Source of the DNA: Bacteroidota bacterium
Lineage (GTDB): Bacteria > Bacteroidota > Rhodothermia > Rhodothermales > UBA10348
DNA: 5,647 nucleotides
Assembly (NCBI GenBank): GCA_004356385.1
Contig: SMXL01000009.1
Span: 1-5,647 of the forward strand
Reading direction: 5' to 3'
Under the pieces are notes generated by a model. The model was not told the DNA's origin, ran no database searches, and saw only the letters and a program-made list of their open reading frames with translations. The position numbers and the translations under genes were made by a program. The number at the start of each line of letters is the position of its first letter. The stretch's first letter is position 1. Shown here in pieces: positions 1-5,499 of this stretch.

Positions 1-425
1 AGTTGTTTGAAAAAATCAACAGGGGTAGCACCAATCTGCTGCATACCAAGTAGTTTCGGCTTCGCAATCCATTCGATTGCTTCCTTACGCCAAAACATAC
101 CGAAGGATGTAATAATTTCATACTGTTCTTCTGATTCATCTGATTCGGATATATCAGGGGTGAGCTTCTGGCGTATTATCGGCTTATGACTCACTCCCGC
201 ACGCAAGGCATAGGTGCCTTTAGAAACTCGAATGTATGGAGATGATTCTCCGTCATGCTTTATTGATGCTGATATCTGGGCGCTGACGGTTGCTGCTGGG
301 GTCGCACCAAGGCTTTTCCTGAGGCCTTCTGAAATAATCCTTTCAGTTATCTCGTTATAATGAAGTGGAGTAGAAGATGAGCCAAGCACCCTGTTTATAG
401 CATTTTTCCATGTTAATTCAGACAT
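1..425 (-). CDS. HARE-HTH domain protein, N-terminal part (runs off the left edge)
   Basis: The minus strand is open from an ATG at 425 to the left edge (141 codons plus two bases), so only the N-terminus is present. Residues about 4-75 read as a HARE-HTH winged helix: LTWKNAINRVL, then LHYNEITERIISEG, then SAQISASIK and YIRVSKGTYAL, the usual helix-helix-strand order ending in a G-x-Y-x-L hairpin. This domain is known from restriction endonucleases and chromatin or DNA-modification proteins, where it is thought to bind DNA. After an acidic linker (SESDESEE, 93-100) a new domain starts at about 105 with FGMFWRKEAIEW, LLGMQQIGA and VDFF. From memory, this lead-in resembles HTH proteins that continue into a GIY-YIG-like nuclease, but the catalytic part lies outside the window, so that is only a guess. 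A weak AGAG ribosome site is 8 bases upstream. It lies 86 bases downstream of the antitoxin gene, beyond the palindrome at 473-520. Confidence 0.75.
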   Translation of the reverse strand, partial: MSELTWKNAINRVLGSSSTPLHYNEITERIISEGLRKSLGATPAATVSAQISASIKHDGESSPYIRVSKGTYALRAGVSHKPIIRQKLTPDISESDESEEQYEIITSFGMFWRKEAIEWIAKPKLLGMQQIGATPVDFFKQ

Positions 426-472
426 ATATCAATCTCTATTTGTTGTCAAACGATTAAGGCTCAGTGGGACTT

Positions 473-520
473 AGCGAAGTAGAGCATCCACTGTAGCGCC
501 GTGTGATGCTTCTAAGCGCT
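473..520 (-). other. Bulged imperfect palindrome at the end of the antitoxin gene (attC-like or terminator)
   Basis: Left arm 473-491 pairs with right arm 501-520: AGCG with CGCT, TAGA with TCTA, GCATC with GATGC and CAC with GTG, around a 9-base loop. An unpaired AAG/AG interruption separates the outer and inner stem, and single T bases bulge at 504 and 510. An outer box, an unpaired spacer, and an inner box with extrahelical bases on one side is the architecture of an integron attC. However, the conserved AAC and GTT core triplets are missing, so the assignment is weak. The antitoxin stop codon (512-514) lies inside the right arm. No T-run follows on the minus strand, so a standard Rho-independent terminator is not obvious either. 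Confidence 0.4.
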
Positions 521-712
521 ATAATTTTTCATTGCCATACTACTGATTTCTTCAATACTTTTATCAGGCCATAATTTTTTTTGCCACTCTGTATAATCAA
601 AAGGCTCTCTGAGAATTAAGCTAATAAATCGTTCGGCTTGAACTTCTCCTAAAGAAGAAATGAGTGCTTCAATACCTTGTAATTTTATTTCGTTGTCTGT
701 TATTGCTTCCAT
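512..712 (-). CDS. Small putative antitoxin partner of the PIN toxin
   Basis: A 66-aa acidic protein. It has a short helix EALISSLGEVQAERFISLI (about 15-33) followed by REPFDYTEWQKKLW (35-48) and a helical tail. The pattern 'LG..qAERFI.LI.REPFDYTEWQ' is one I recognise from small proteins that sit next to PIN-domain toxins in cyanobacteria and other environmental bacteria; I cannot name a DNA-binding fold with confidence. The ATG at 712 lies inside the last codons of the toxin gene (overlap 700-712), so the two are almost certainly translationally coupled. A GGAAAA tract sits just before the start and AAGG about 10 bases before it. By analogy with known type II pairs it should bind and silence the nuclease and repress the shared promoter. 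Its last residues (NYSA) and stop are encoded within the palindrome at 473-520, so the tail may have been set by recombination there. Confidence 0.75.
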   Translation of the reverse strand: MEAITDNEIKLQGIEALISSLGEVQAERFISLILREPFDYTEWQKKLWPDKSIEEISSMAMKNYSA

Positions 713-1143
713 TTTTCCAATACCTTGATGTAGTCAAGAGGGTTTAATGCTTTAATCATCTTACTTTTATTGATGCCGGAAAGTAATTTATCATCGGTTG
801 TTAAAAAATAGTCGGCTTTACCTTCCACTGCTGATGCAACATGTAATGCATCTTTTGGTTTTATGCCAAATTTCAGTAACTGGTTTGCTTTAGTCAAAAT
901 TCCGGGATTTTCCACTATTCTAATAATTGAAAACTTTTTCCATTTTTGAATAGCTATTCTTCTTTCATCATGTGGATTTTGAGAATTTTCAATTTCTAAA
1001 ATGTATGACCAAACCAATTCGATAACTTCACTTTTGATTTTATCTTGAATATATAGCTTGGCTTCTGACTCAATCCTAATTCTTATTTGAGTTTGATTGT
1101 CAAAAGGTCGGTTAAACATACAATTGTCAAGATATGTTCTCAT
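700..1143 (-). CDS. PIN-domain ribonuclease toxin (VapC-like)
   Basis: A complete PIN-domain protein of 147 aa. The acidic metal-binding residues are in place: D6 in MRTYLDNCMFNRPF, E50 or E52 in YILEIEN, D98 in KPKDALHVASAV, and D117/D118 in YFLTTDDKLL. PIN toxins of type II systems are Mg-dependent ribonucleases acting on tRNA, rRNA or mRNA in the cytoplasm; the RNA target cannot be told from sequence. The frame can be extended two codons to a TTG at 1149, but I choose the ATG at 1143 because relatives begin with 'M(R/K)-x-YLDNC.FNRPFD'. No clear ribosome site is visible at either start. The toxin gene comes first and the antitoxin second, the reverse of vapBC order. A TATGAT -10-like hexamer on the minus strand (1183-1188) could serve a promoter just inside the presumed cassette. 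Confidence 0.88.
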   Translation of the reverse strand: MRTYLDNCMFNRPFDNQTQIRIRIESEAKLYIQDKIKSEVIELVWSYILEIENSQNPHDERRIAIQKWKKFSIIRIVENPGILTKANQLLKFGIKPKDALHVASAVEGKADYFLTTDDKLLSGINKSKMIKALNPLDYIKVLEKWKQ

Positions 1144-1182
1144 AATCAATTTTTAACTTTGGTCGAATCAACGTTCCTTTTT

Positions 1183-1188
1183 ATCATA
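1183..1188 (-). promoter_or_regulatory. Possible -10 element for the toxin-antitoxin pair
   Basis: On the minus strand the hexamer TATGAT differs from the TATAAT consensus at one position and lies about 40 bases before the toxin ATG. No convincing -35 box with 16-18 base spacing is visible, so this is tentative. Toxin-antitoxin cassettes in integrons usually carry their own promoter, which makes one expected here. Confidence 0.25.
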
Positions 1189-1207
1189 AGCATAGCTGAT
1201 TTCTTAA

Positions 1208-1262
1208 GCATAACACCGAGCATGTGCCGCGCGTTCGCGTCGGCACCATGCTCTTGTTCGGC
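1208..1262 (-). other. attC: Integron attC-like recombination site
   Basis: A 55-base imperfect palindrome. The outer boxes on the minus strand read GCCGAAC (1262 to 1256) and GTTATGC (1214 to 1208). Each fits the attC consensus (RYYYAAC and GTTRRRY) except at one position, and they have the correct AAC...GTT polarity. AACA (1212-1215) pairs with TGTT (1255-1258). An unpaired spacer follows (CC versus T), then GAGCAT (1218-1223) with ATGCTC (1248-1253) and GTGCCG (1224-1229) with CGGCAC (1241-1246). C1247 and T1240 are extrahelical. In integrons, IntI recombines the folded single strand of such sites; unpaired spacers and bulges choose the strand. The site lies between the ATPase gene and the toxin-antitoxin pair, where a cassette junction is expected. 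No T-run flanks it, which argues against a simple terminator. The nearby integrase remnant supports the call. Confidence 0.55.
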
Positions 1263-1320
1263 TCCTAATTGCGGGCGATCATCTCCTTTAGCCCTCCCTT
1301 GGATTGGTCGACGGTGGGAG

Positions 1321-3624
1321 CTACCAATTTAGGCCAGGGTGGAAGGCGGGGTTGAGAACATATATTAGGTTATCCTTCGCCTTCATGACGACAGTGCTCA
1401 GCATTTTCATGTCGTACCCAAGCTCGAAGATGTACCGTGGGATTAGGTCCTCAGTTTTCACACCAAGGAAGCCATAGTAGAGCATGAACTGTATGACGTT
1501 GTCGGTCTTCTCAGTGGGGACCCCCGCACCGCTGAGGATGCTTTCCAGTTTCTGCAATTCGAATTCCTGACCCTCGCCAATAAAGTAGTAAATGAGGTTT
1601 GTCTCAGCACCGAGGATGTCCGTCAGCTCTTGATCCGCTTCCGTGATCAGATCGATCGAGTACGCTCGCAAGCCTTTCTCCAGATCCACTTCTTCGATTC
1701 GCGCACGCTCCAGGCCAACTGCAAATCCGCGACAATGAGCCAAGAGCTTAATGAGGTTACGAGGGCGCATAAGCGACCGGTCGATCAGATACTGGGACGT
1801 CTCTTCACCGTGGTAGTGACTAACGCAGATCTGAGACCAGACTTGTACGAATGGAGTGTCGCTCAGCGGCATGTTGCGAATGAGCCGACGCCTGAGTACC
1901 TCCCGCAACAGGTCCACGTCGGTCCAGTCGAGAACGGCTCGGCTTTCCTTGCCGTAGTCCGCTGAGGCCTCCACGAGAAGCTGATAGACGTCGTTTCGGA
2001 CGAACACAACGCAGTGAAAGTCGTGTCCATCACCTTGTAGTTCTCGTTGAATCTTGCGTGCGGCATCGATGAGACAGCGGAGGATCAGCACATCGCTGAC
2101 CGTCAGGCCGTGCGCCGACCAGCCCTTATCTAGGTTGTCGAACAATACCCAGACGCTGTCCTTGAACGCCAAGTAGGCGGAGAGCGTGTTGCGAATATCC
2201 CGGATGTTGCGCTTGTGGATCAGTTCCGTGACATCTGTAGCGGTCAGCCTTTGGTCTCTTGCGGTACCGTAACGAGCGTTGAAATCTTTAATCAACTGTT
2301 GGGACAGCCCGACGAGCCGTTCCGAGAAGTCACCTTCGGCAGCTGACCCCGCCTTGTACACTTCTACCAACTTGCGGTAGGGTTCATAGAGACGTGCGTC
2401 ACGCATATGCCTGTCGCGATCTTTCTCCAACACTTTGTAGCAGATTTCCAAATAGAAGAGATATTCGAAGAGTGCCGTGATAAGATGCGCTTTGGCACCC
2501 TCAGCGAGATAATCAAGCACGTCCTCCTTCAACCGAATCAGTTGATATCCCTCAGGCTTCAAGTCGACGATAATATTACGGACATTTGCTCGCTTCTCGT
2601 TTCGAAGCTGTGAGAAGAGCGCGGTCTTCCCAGTACCCTTCCGGCCTACAACCATATTGACCTCCCCGCGAGCGGCACGATTGTACTGGTCCGTCCTGAG
2701 ATAATACTCGCCGAGAGTCTGGAATTCATTCTCGGCAACCGAGTCCCCGATTGACAGCTCAGCCAAGAAATTGCCCTTTGGGAGAGGAAGGGGACTGTCC
2801 GCCTGAAAGCGATCCATAATGTTCAGTGCGAATGTCGCGATGGAGCTCGCTATGTCGTCCCGACTGTTGAAGGTCTTCACCAGATCACGTACGTCGAGCG
2901 GCGCGGGACCGTCACTGGGCTGGAGGACAAGAGTGATCTTGTCCATTGCCACCGCTAATCCCGCGACGAAGGCCGCACGGAAATTGTGAACCTCCGCATC
3001 GCCGAATTCCGTCGAGAGCAGAGGAATTACGGCGCCGAGACAGGACGAAATATCGTCGATTGCCTTAACGGCCGACAGTCGGGCGTCGTCGGTGGGCAGA
3101 TATCCCTTATACCCCAACCGCGCCTTCTTGATCCGAGCGGTGATCGCGATCATGGCCCAGTTGGATTGGGGCGTTTGCAGGACGTAGACGGGCGACTTGA
3201 GGTTGATGTGCGGGCGAAGAGGAATGCCAGCATCTGAACGATAGGTCTTTATTAGCTCCGACAGGTTTCGCTCGTCGGTGTAGGTCTCAAATCCAAGCGT
3301 GTCGAAGATGCCAATCTTGTTCGCAAGGTTGTAGTCTCGGGTAATGTTTCCGTCACGCGTGAGATAGACCCTCCTCCCAAGGCCGATGGCATATCCGATC
3401 TCGAACGTCACATTAAAGTTCATCGCTGTGATATCGGCGATAAGGATGTCGGCGCTCGCGATACCCTCAAAAATCGGATCCGTCAGCGGCCTGCCCGATA
3501 CGTCGTTCTCTTCCCACAGGTGGAGATCCAGATCTCGACGGGTGTCAGAGAGTATGAGTTTGGCTGCGTGAATCACGTGCGTGACATCCGCTACGGACGA
3601 TGGGTAAGCATAGAACGCCTTCAC
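1321..3624 (-). CDS. P-loop NTPase with two N-terminal NDT/TIR-like domains (Sll1717-like; putative defence protein)
   Basis: A 767-aa protein from a GTG start at 3624, with AGGAGGG 7 bases upstream (3632-3638). Residues 1-135 form a Rossmann-like domain: FYAYPSS, ADILIADIT (58-66) and NVTFEIGYAIGLG (71-83). E75 sits where nucleoside 2-deoxyribosyltransferases and TIR-like NADases carry their catalytic Glu. Residues about 144-275 repeat this fold (VYVLQTP, GAVIPLLS, HNFRAAFVAGLA) but with Ala at the Glu position. The NTPase follows: Walker A GRKGTGKT (327-334), a helical insert (about 360-450), Walker B VWVLFDNLD (491-499), a sensor-like VVFVRND (539-545) and MRPRN (619-623). A probable winged helix covers about 685-740. 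The NTPase resembles the Sll1717 family of P-loop ATPases. Effector plus signalling NTPase in one chain is typical of prokaryotic immune proteins; the trigger and exact substrate are unknown. There is no signal peptide or membrane segment, so it should be cytoplasmic. It stands alone, between the integrase remnant and an attC-like site. Confidence 0.85.
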   Translation of the reverse strand: MKAFYAYPSSVADVTHVIHAAKLILSDTRRDLDLHLWEENDVSGRPLTDPIFEGIASADILIADITAMNFNVTFEIGYAIGLGRRVYLTRDGNITRDYNLANKIGIFDTLGFETYTDERNLSELIKTYRSDAGIPLRPHINLKSPVYVLQTPQSNWAMIAITARIKKARLGYKGYLPTDDARLSAVKAIDDISSCLGAVIPLLSTEFGDAEVHNFRAAFVAGLAVAMDKITLVLQPSDGPAPLDVRDLVKTFNSRDDIASSIATFALNIMDRFQADSPLPLPKGNFLAELSIGDSVAENEFQTLGEYYLRTDQYNRAARGEVNMVVGRKGTGKTALFSQLRNEKRANVRNIIVDLKPEGYQLIRLKEDVLDYLAEGAKAHLITALFEYLFYLEICYKVLEKDRDRHMRDARLYEPYRKLVEVYKAGSAAEGDFSERLVGLSQQLIKDFNARYGTARDQRLTATDVTELIHKRNIRDIRNTLSAYLAFKDSVWVLFDNLDKGWSAHGLTVSDVLILRCLIDAARKIQRELQGDGHDFHCVVFVRNDVYQLLVEASADYGKESRAVLDWTDVDLLREVLRRRLIRNMPLSDTPFVQVWSQICVSHYHGEETSQYLIDRSLMRPRNLIKLLAHCRGFAVGLERARIEEVDLEKGLRAYSIDLITEADQELTDILGAETNLIYYFIGEGQEFELQKLESILSGAGVPTEKTDNVIQFMLYYGFLGVKTEDLIPRYIFELGYDMKMLSTVVMKAKDNLIYVLNPAFHPGLNW

Positions 3625-3631
3625 GAGACAG

Positions 3632-3638
3632 CCCTCCT
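3632..3638 (-). promoter_or_regulatory. Strong Shine-Dalgarno site of the ATPase gene
   Basis: On the minus strand AGGAGGG lies 7 bases before the GTG at 3624. It decides the start, because the first codon is not ATG and the next residues (KAFYAYPSS) begin the first beta strand directly. Confidence 0.8.
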
Positions 3639-3678
3639 ATTCTCTTCAACCTCTCACCACAGCCGAACAATGTTTAGA

Positions 3679-3819
3679 CGGATCCGCATAAGAGCCGGAT
3701 CTGCCAATTTCTGTCCGTATAACACACCATCGAGTTTTCTGAACAACACGCCATTGTTGCCGCCGTTTCAATGAGTTTGGACTATGGGTCTATGTATTGT
3801 GTGTTCTTATGCGAATCCG
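3679..3819. repeat. 15-bp inverted repeat enclosing a core-site-like sequence upstream of the ATPase gene
   Basis: The arms are 3679-3693 (CGGATCCGCATAAGA) and 3805-3819, the reverse complement at 14 of 15 positions. Between them, on the minus strand, lies GTGTTATAC (3725 to 3717), close to the GTGTTATGC at the right-hand edge of the 1208-1262 site. A second, related GTGTTGTTC follows at about 3742 to 3734. CATTG/CAATG (3752-3756 and 3769-3773) can form a small inner hairpin, and GATCCG/CGGATC (3681-3686 and 3696-3701) another. In an integron the stretch between integrase and first cassette holds attI or an attC, so this is a candidate site. A MITE-like element with short terminal repeats is an alternative. 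No protein-coding gene is supported between 3625 and 3843. Confidence 0.4.
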
Positions 3820-3843
3820 CATATCACCTGTCCTTGCATGGGC

Positions 3844-4132
3844 TCACATCCCGTCCAGCGGACACCAGCCGGTCCGCCGTTGTGCACATGGGTATAGTCA
3901 TTATCGTTTTGAGGTCCCGATGGCCCAACAATTCCTGAATAGTTCGAATCTCATACCTGCCTTCGAGCAAGTGGGTGGCGACCGAATTCGGAAGACGAGA
4001 GATTCTTGATGAACGAGCCAAAAAAGTCAAGAATGTTTGACTGGTTCTTTGAGCAAAGGTTTTAGGATGGAGGTGGGCACTGTCGCGGTTATTCGCTCGC
4101 CGTCTCCACAATCACAAAGGGATGAGAAGGTT
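3844..4132 (-). pseudogene. intI: Degraded C-terminal remnant of an integron-type tyrosine recombinase
   Basis: The minus strand encodes [20 protein letters not shown], then GHRDLKTIM, matching the integron-integrase pattern 'HSFATHLLE.GYDIRTVQELLGH.D..TTM'. One base appears lost just before the nucleophile: in the shifted frame the sequence continues [13 protein letters not shown] (Tyr codon 3894-3896), the usual IntI tail around YTHV.N.G..GV(R/Q)SP. A further out-of-frame loss of about five bases precedes LDGM and a stop (3844-3846). The box II residues that should read H-T-L-R read S-R-L-P, so the catalytic His and Arg are gone. Only about the last quarter of a usual ~320-340 aa integrase remains. 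The upstream part (HLHPKT) is still recognisable, and the remnant is cut at 4132 by the insertion sequence. The rest of the gene is not evident in the 120 bases beyond that element. It cannot be active. Confidence 0.75.
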
Positions 4133-4157
4133 GTTAACTAAAAGTTAAAAGTGCACT
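4133..4157 (+). repeat. Left outer terminal inverted repeat of the IS
   Basis: 25 bases that are the reverse complement of 5500-5524 with a single mismatch (A versus G at the fifth base). The core is TAAAAGTTAAAAGTGCACT. Confidence 0.85.
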
Positions 4158-4160
4158 GGA

Positions 4161-4180
4161 TTAAAAGTTAAAAGTGCACT
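4161..4180 (+). repeat. Left inner repeat of the IS end
   Basis: TTAAAAGTTAAAAGTGCACT repeats the outer motif 23 bases further in. It lies in the leader of the transposase gene, so bound transposase could repress its own promoter. Confidence 0.8.
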
Positions 4181-4217
4181 CTGTTATGGTCTTCGAGGAT
4201 TTTTGAACCCTCACATT

Positions 4218-4223
4218 AGGAGG
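4218..4223 (+). promoter_or_regulatory. Shine-Dalgarno site of the transposase gene
   Basis: AGGAGG lies five bases before the ATG at 4229 and fixes that start. Confidence 0.8.
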
Positions 4224-4228
4224 CCAAC

Positions 4229-5490
4229 ATGGGTGTGCATCTGCATAAGCGGTTGTCCGTCACAGAAGTCACGGAGGTATTTGAACGGTATCTGTCGAGA
4301 GAGATCGGTGTGGACCATGTCCTGGCTCTGCTGAAGATTCACCGACGACGGTTTTTTACTTTACTGAAACGCTATCGAGAGGCCCCCGACCGGTTTGCCC
4401 TGGTCTCCCCACGACGGGGCTCTGGCAATCGTCTTGACGCAACCGCAGAAACCAAGATTGTGAGCGAACTGCAAAAGGAGGCGGATCTTATCGCGGATCC
4501 TCGCAATCCGGTCCGAACCTATAACTACAGCTACCTGAAGGAAGTCCTGGAAACGAAATATCAGGTTACCGTCTCGTTGCCCACCATCATTGCCCGTGCA
4601 AAAAAAATGGGTGGTATCAGGAAAAGAAGTGGAAGAAGTCGCATGACCGGGAAGTCCTCACGAACTATGTTGGCGAGTTGGTGCAACACGATACCTCGAT
4701 TCATCTCTGGGCGCCAGAGGCGCAGACCAAGTGGTATTTGATCACCTCGATTGATGATCATAGCCGAGACCTGTTGTATGCCGATCTGTGGGAAAAAGAG
4801 ACGTCCTGGGCGCATATTGTCGCGGTGAAGACGGTGGTGACCCACATTGGCTGTCCCTTGAAATACTACGTGGGCAACCACTCCATTTTTCGGTTTATTG
4901 AGAAACGAGATACAGCCTGGCGCAAAGCTCAGATGAAAGAAGAGGAGGCCATCGTCCAGTGGAAAGAGGTCTTGAAGGATCTGGGCATTGATGTGGTGTA
5001 TGCGTTAAGTCCTGCGGCCAAGGGCAAGATCGAACGTCCCTATCGCTGGCTGCAGGATCATTTGGTGCGAACGTGTGTCAGGGACGGGATCACGACCATC
5101 GAGCAAGCCAGGGAGGTGCTGGCGTGGGAGGTCAATCAGTACCGATATCAACGGGTTCACTCGACTATCGGGGAAATCCCCTCACGTCGCTTTGAAAGAG
5201 CCATTCAAGAGAAGCAAAGTCTCTTTCGAGCTTGGAGCCTCCCCAAACCGTATCACACCCTCGATGACGTCTTTTGTTATCGATTCAAACGACGAGTGGA
5301 TCCGTACCGAAAAGTCTCGTTCCATAATCTGCGTTTCAGTCTCGCAGGGGTGCCGATCCGGGAAGAAGTCGAACTCAGAGTCAGCTTCAACCTCAAGACC
5401 AACATGGCGCTCATTCGTTTTTGGTATCATGGCCGGCTGGTGGGACAGCAGGAAGTCAAATCGGAGGATCTCCCCAAAGTGCACTTTTAA
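4229..5490 (+). pseudogene. ISNCY-type DDE transposase, split by a -1 frame change
   Basis: The first frame (4229-4741, 170 aa) carries an N-terminal helix-turn-helix (about 11-50, ending ALLKIHRRRFFTLLKRYR) and a second helical DNA-binding region (about 98-126). From a run of eight A (4600-4607) the homology moves to the -1 frame: NGWYQEKKWKK, HDREVLTNYVGELVQHD, then the RNase H-like core to a TAA at 5488-5490. Joined, it is 420 aa, the size usual for this group. Catalytic residues in joined numbering are D155 (VQHD) and E269 (GKIERP). Position 216, where relatives have Asp in 'YYVDNHSIFRF', is Gly (codon GGC, 4873-4875). The C-terminal VDPYR and RFWY motifs are typical. The 0-frame reading GCA-AAA-AAA contains the heptamer A-AAA-AAA, a known -1 slippery site, so the split could be programmed. 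Together with the lost Asp I favour decay. Confidence 0.8.
4600..4607 (+). other. A8 tract: candidate -1 slippery site or frameshift lesion in the transposase
   Basis: Eight A follow GC, in 0-frame register GCA-AAA-AAA-ATG. This gives the heptamer A-AAA-AAA at 4600-4606. Slipping back one base joins residue K126 to the frame encoding NGWYQEKK and the catalytic core. I see no clear ribosome-site-like enhancer before it or strong stem just after it. One extra A, or two fewer, would join the frames without any slipping. Confidence 0.6.
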
Positions 5491-5497
5491 TTCTTAA
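5478..5497 (-). repeat. Right inner repeat of the IS end
   Basis: Read on the minus strand, TTAAGAATTAAAAGTGCACT matches the left inner repeat at 18 of 20 positions. It overlaps the transposase stop: VHF-stop is encoded by GTGCACTTTTAA. Confidence 0.75.
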
Positions 5498-5499
5498 AG

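Noticed and set aside
7..189. Plus-strand open frame of 60 codons
   Set aside because: It runs antisense to the HARE-HTH coding region, whose minus-strand translation has clear domain pattern; the plus-strand peptide is Ser/Ile-rich with no recognisable motif.
1160..1170. GGTCGAATCA resembling the T-arm of a tRNA (GTTCGAATC)
   Set aside because: No flanking acceptor, D-arm or anticodon stem can be folded around it.
1187..1212. Direct repeat TAAGCATA at 1187-1194 and 1205-1212
   Set aside because: Only 8 bases in AT-rich DNA and partly accounted for by the attC-like core; not enough to call a target duplication.
1630..1965. Plus-strand open frame of 111 codons inside the ATPase gene
   Set aside because: Antisense shadow of the P-loop NTPase gene; no ribosome site or family resemblance.
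1863..2066. Second minus-strand frame within the ATPase gene
   Set aside because: It overlaps conserved ATPase sequence (VVFVRND region) in another frame; the Cys/Thr/Ser-rich product matches nothing I recognise.
3797..4009. Plus-strand open frame of 70 codons across the integrase remnant
   Set aside because: The opposite strand encodes recognisable IntI motifs ([20 protein letters not shown]), so this is its shadow.
4133..4180. The tandem repeats at 4133-4180 as a minimal CRISPR or iteron array
   Set aside because: There are only two copies, and the inverted counterparts at 5478-5524 show that they are IS ends.
5182..5484. Minus-strand open frame of 100 codons inside the transposase
   Set aside because: Antisense to conserved C-terminal transposase motifs (VDPYRK, RFWYHGR).
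5075..5497. Plus-strand 140-codon frame overlapping the transposase in another frame
   Set aside because: Arg/Ser-rich out-of-frame translation of conserved transposase sequence; no independent ribosome site.
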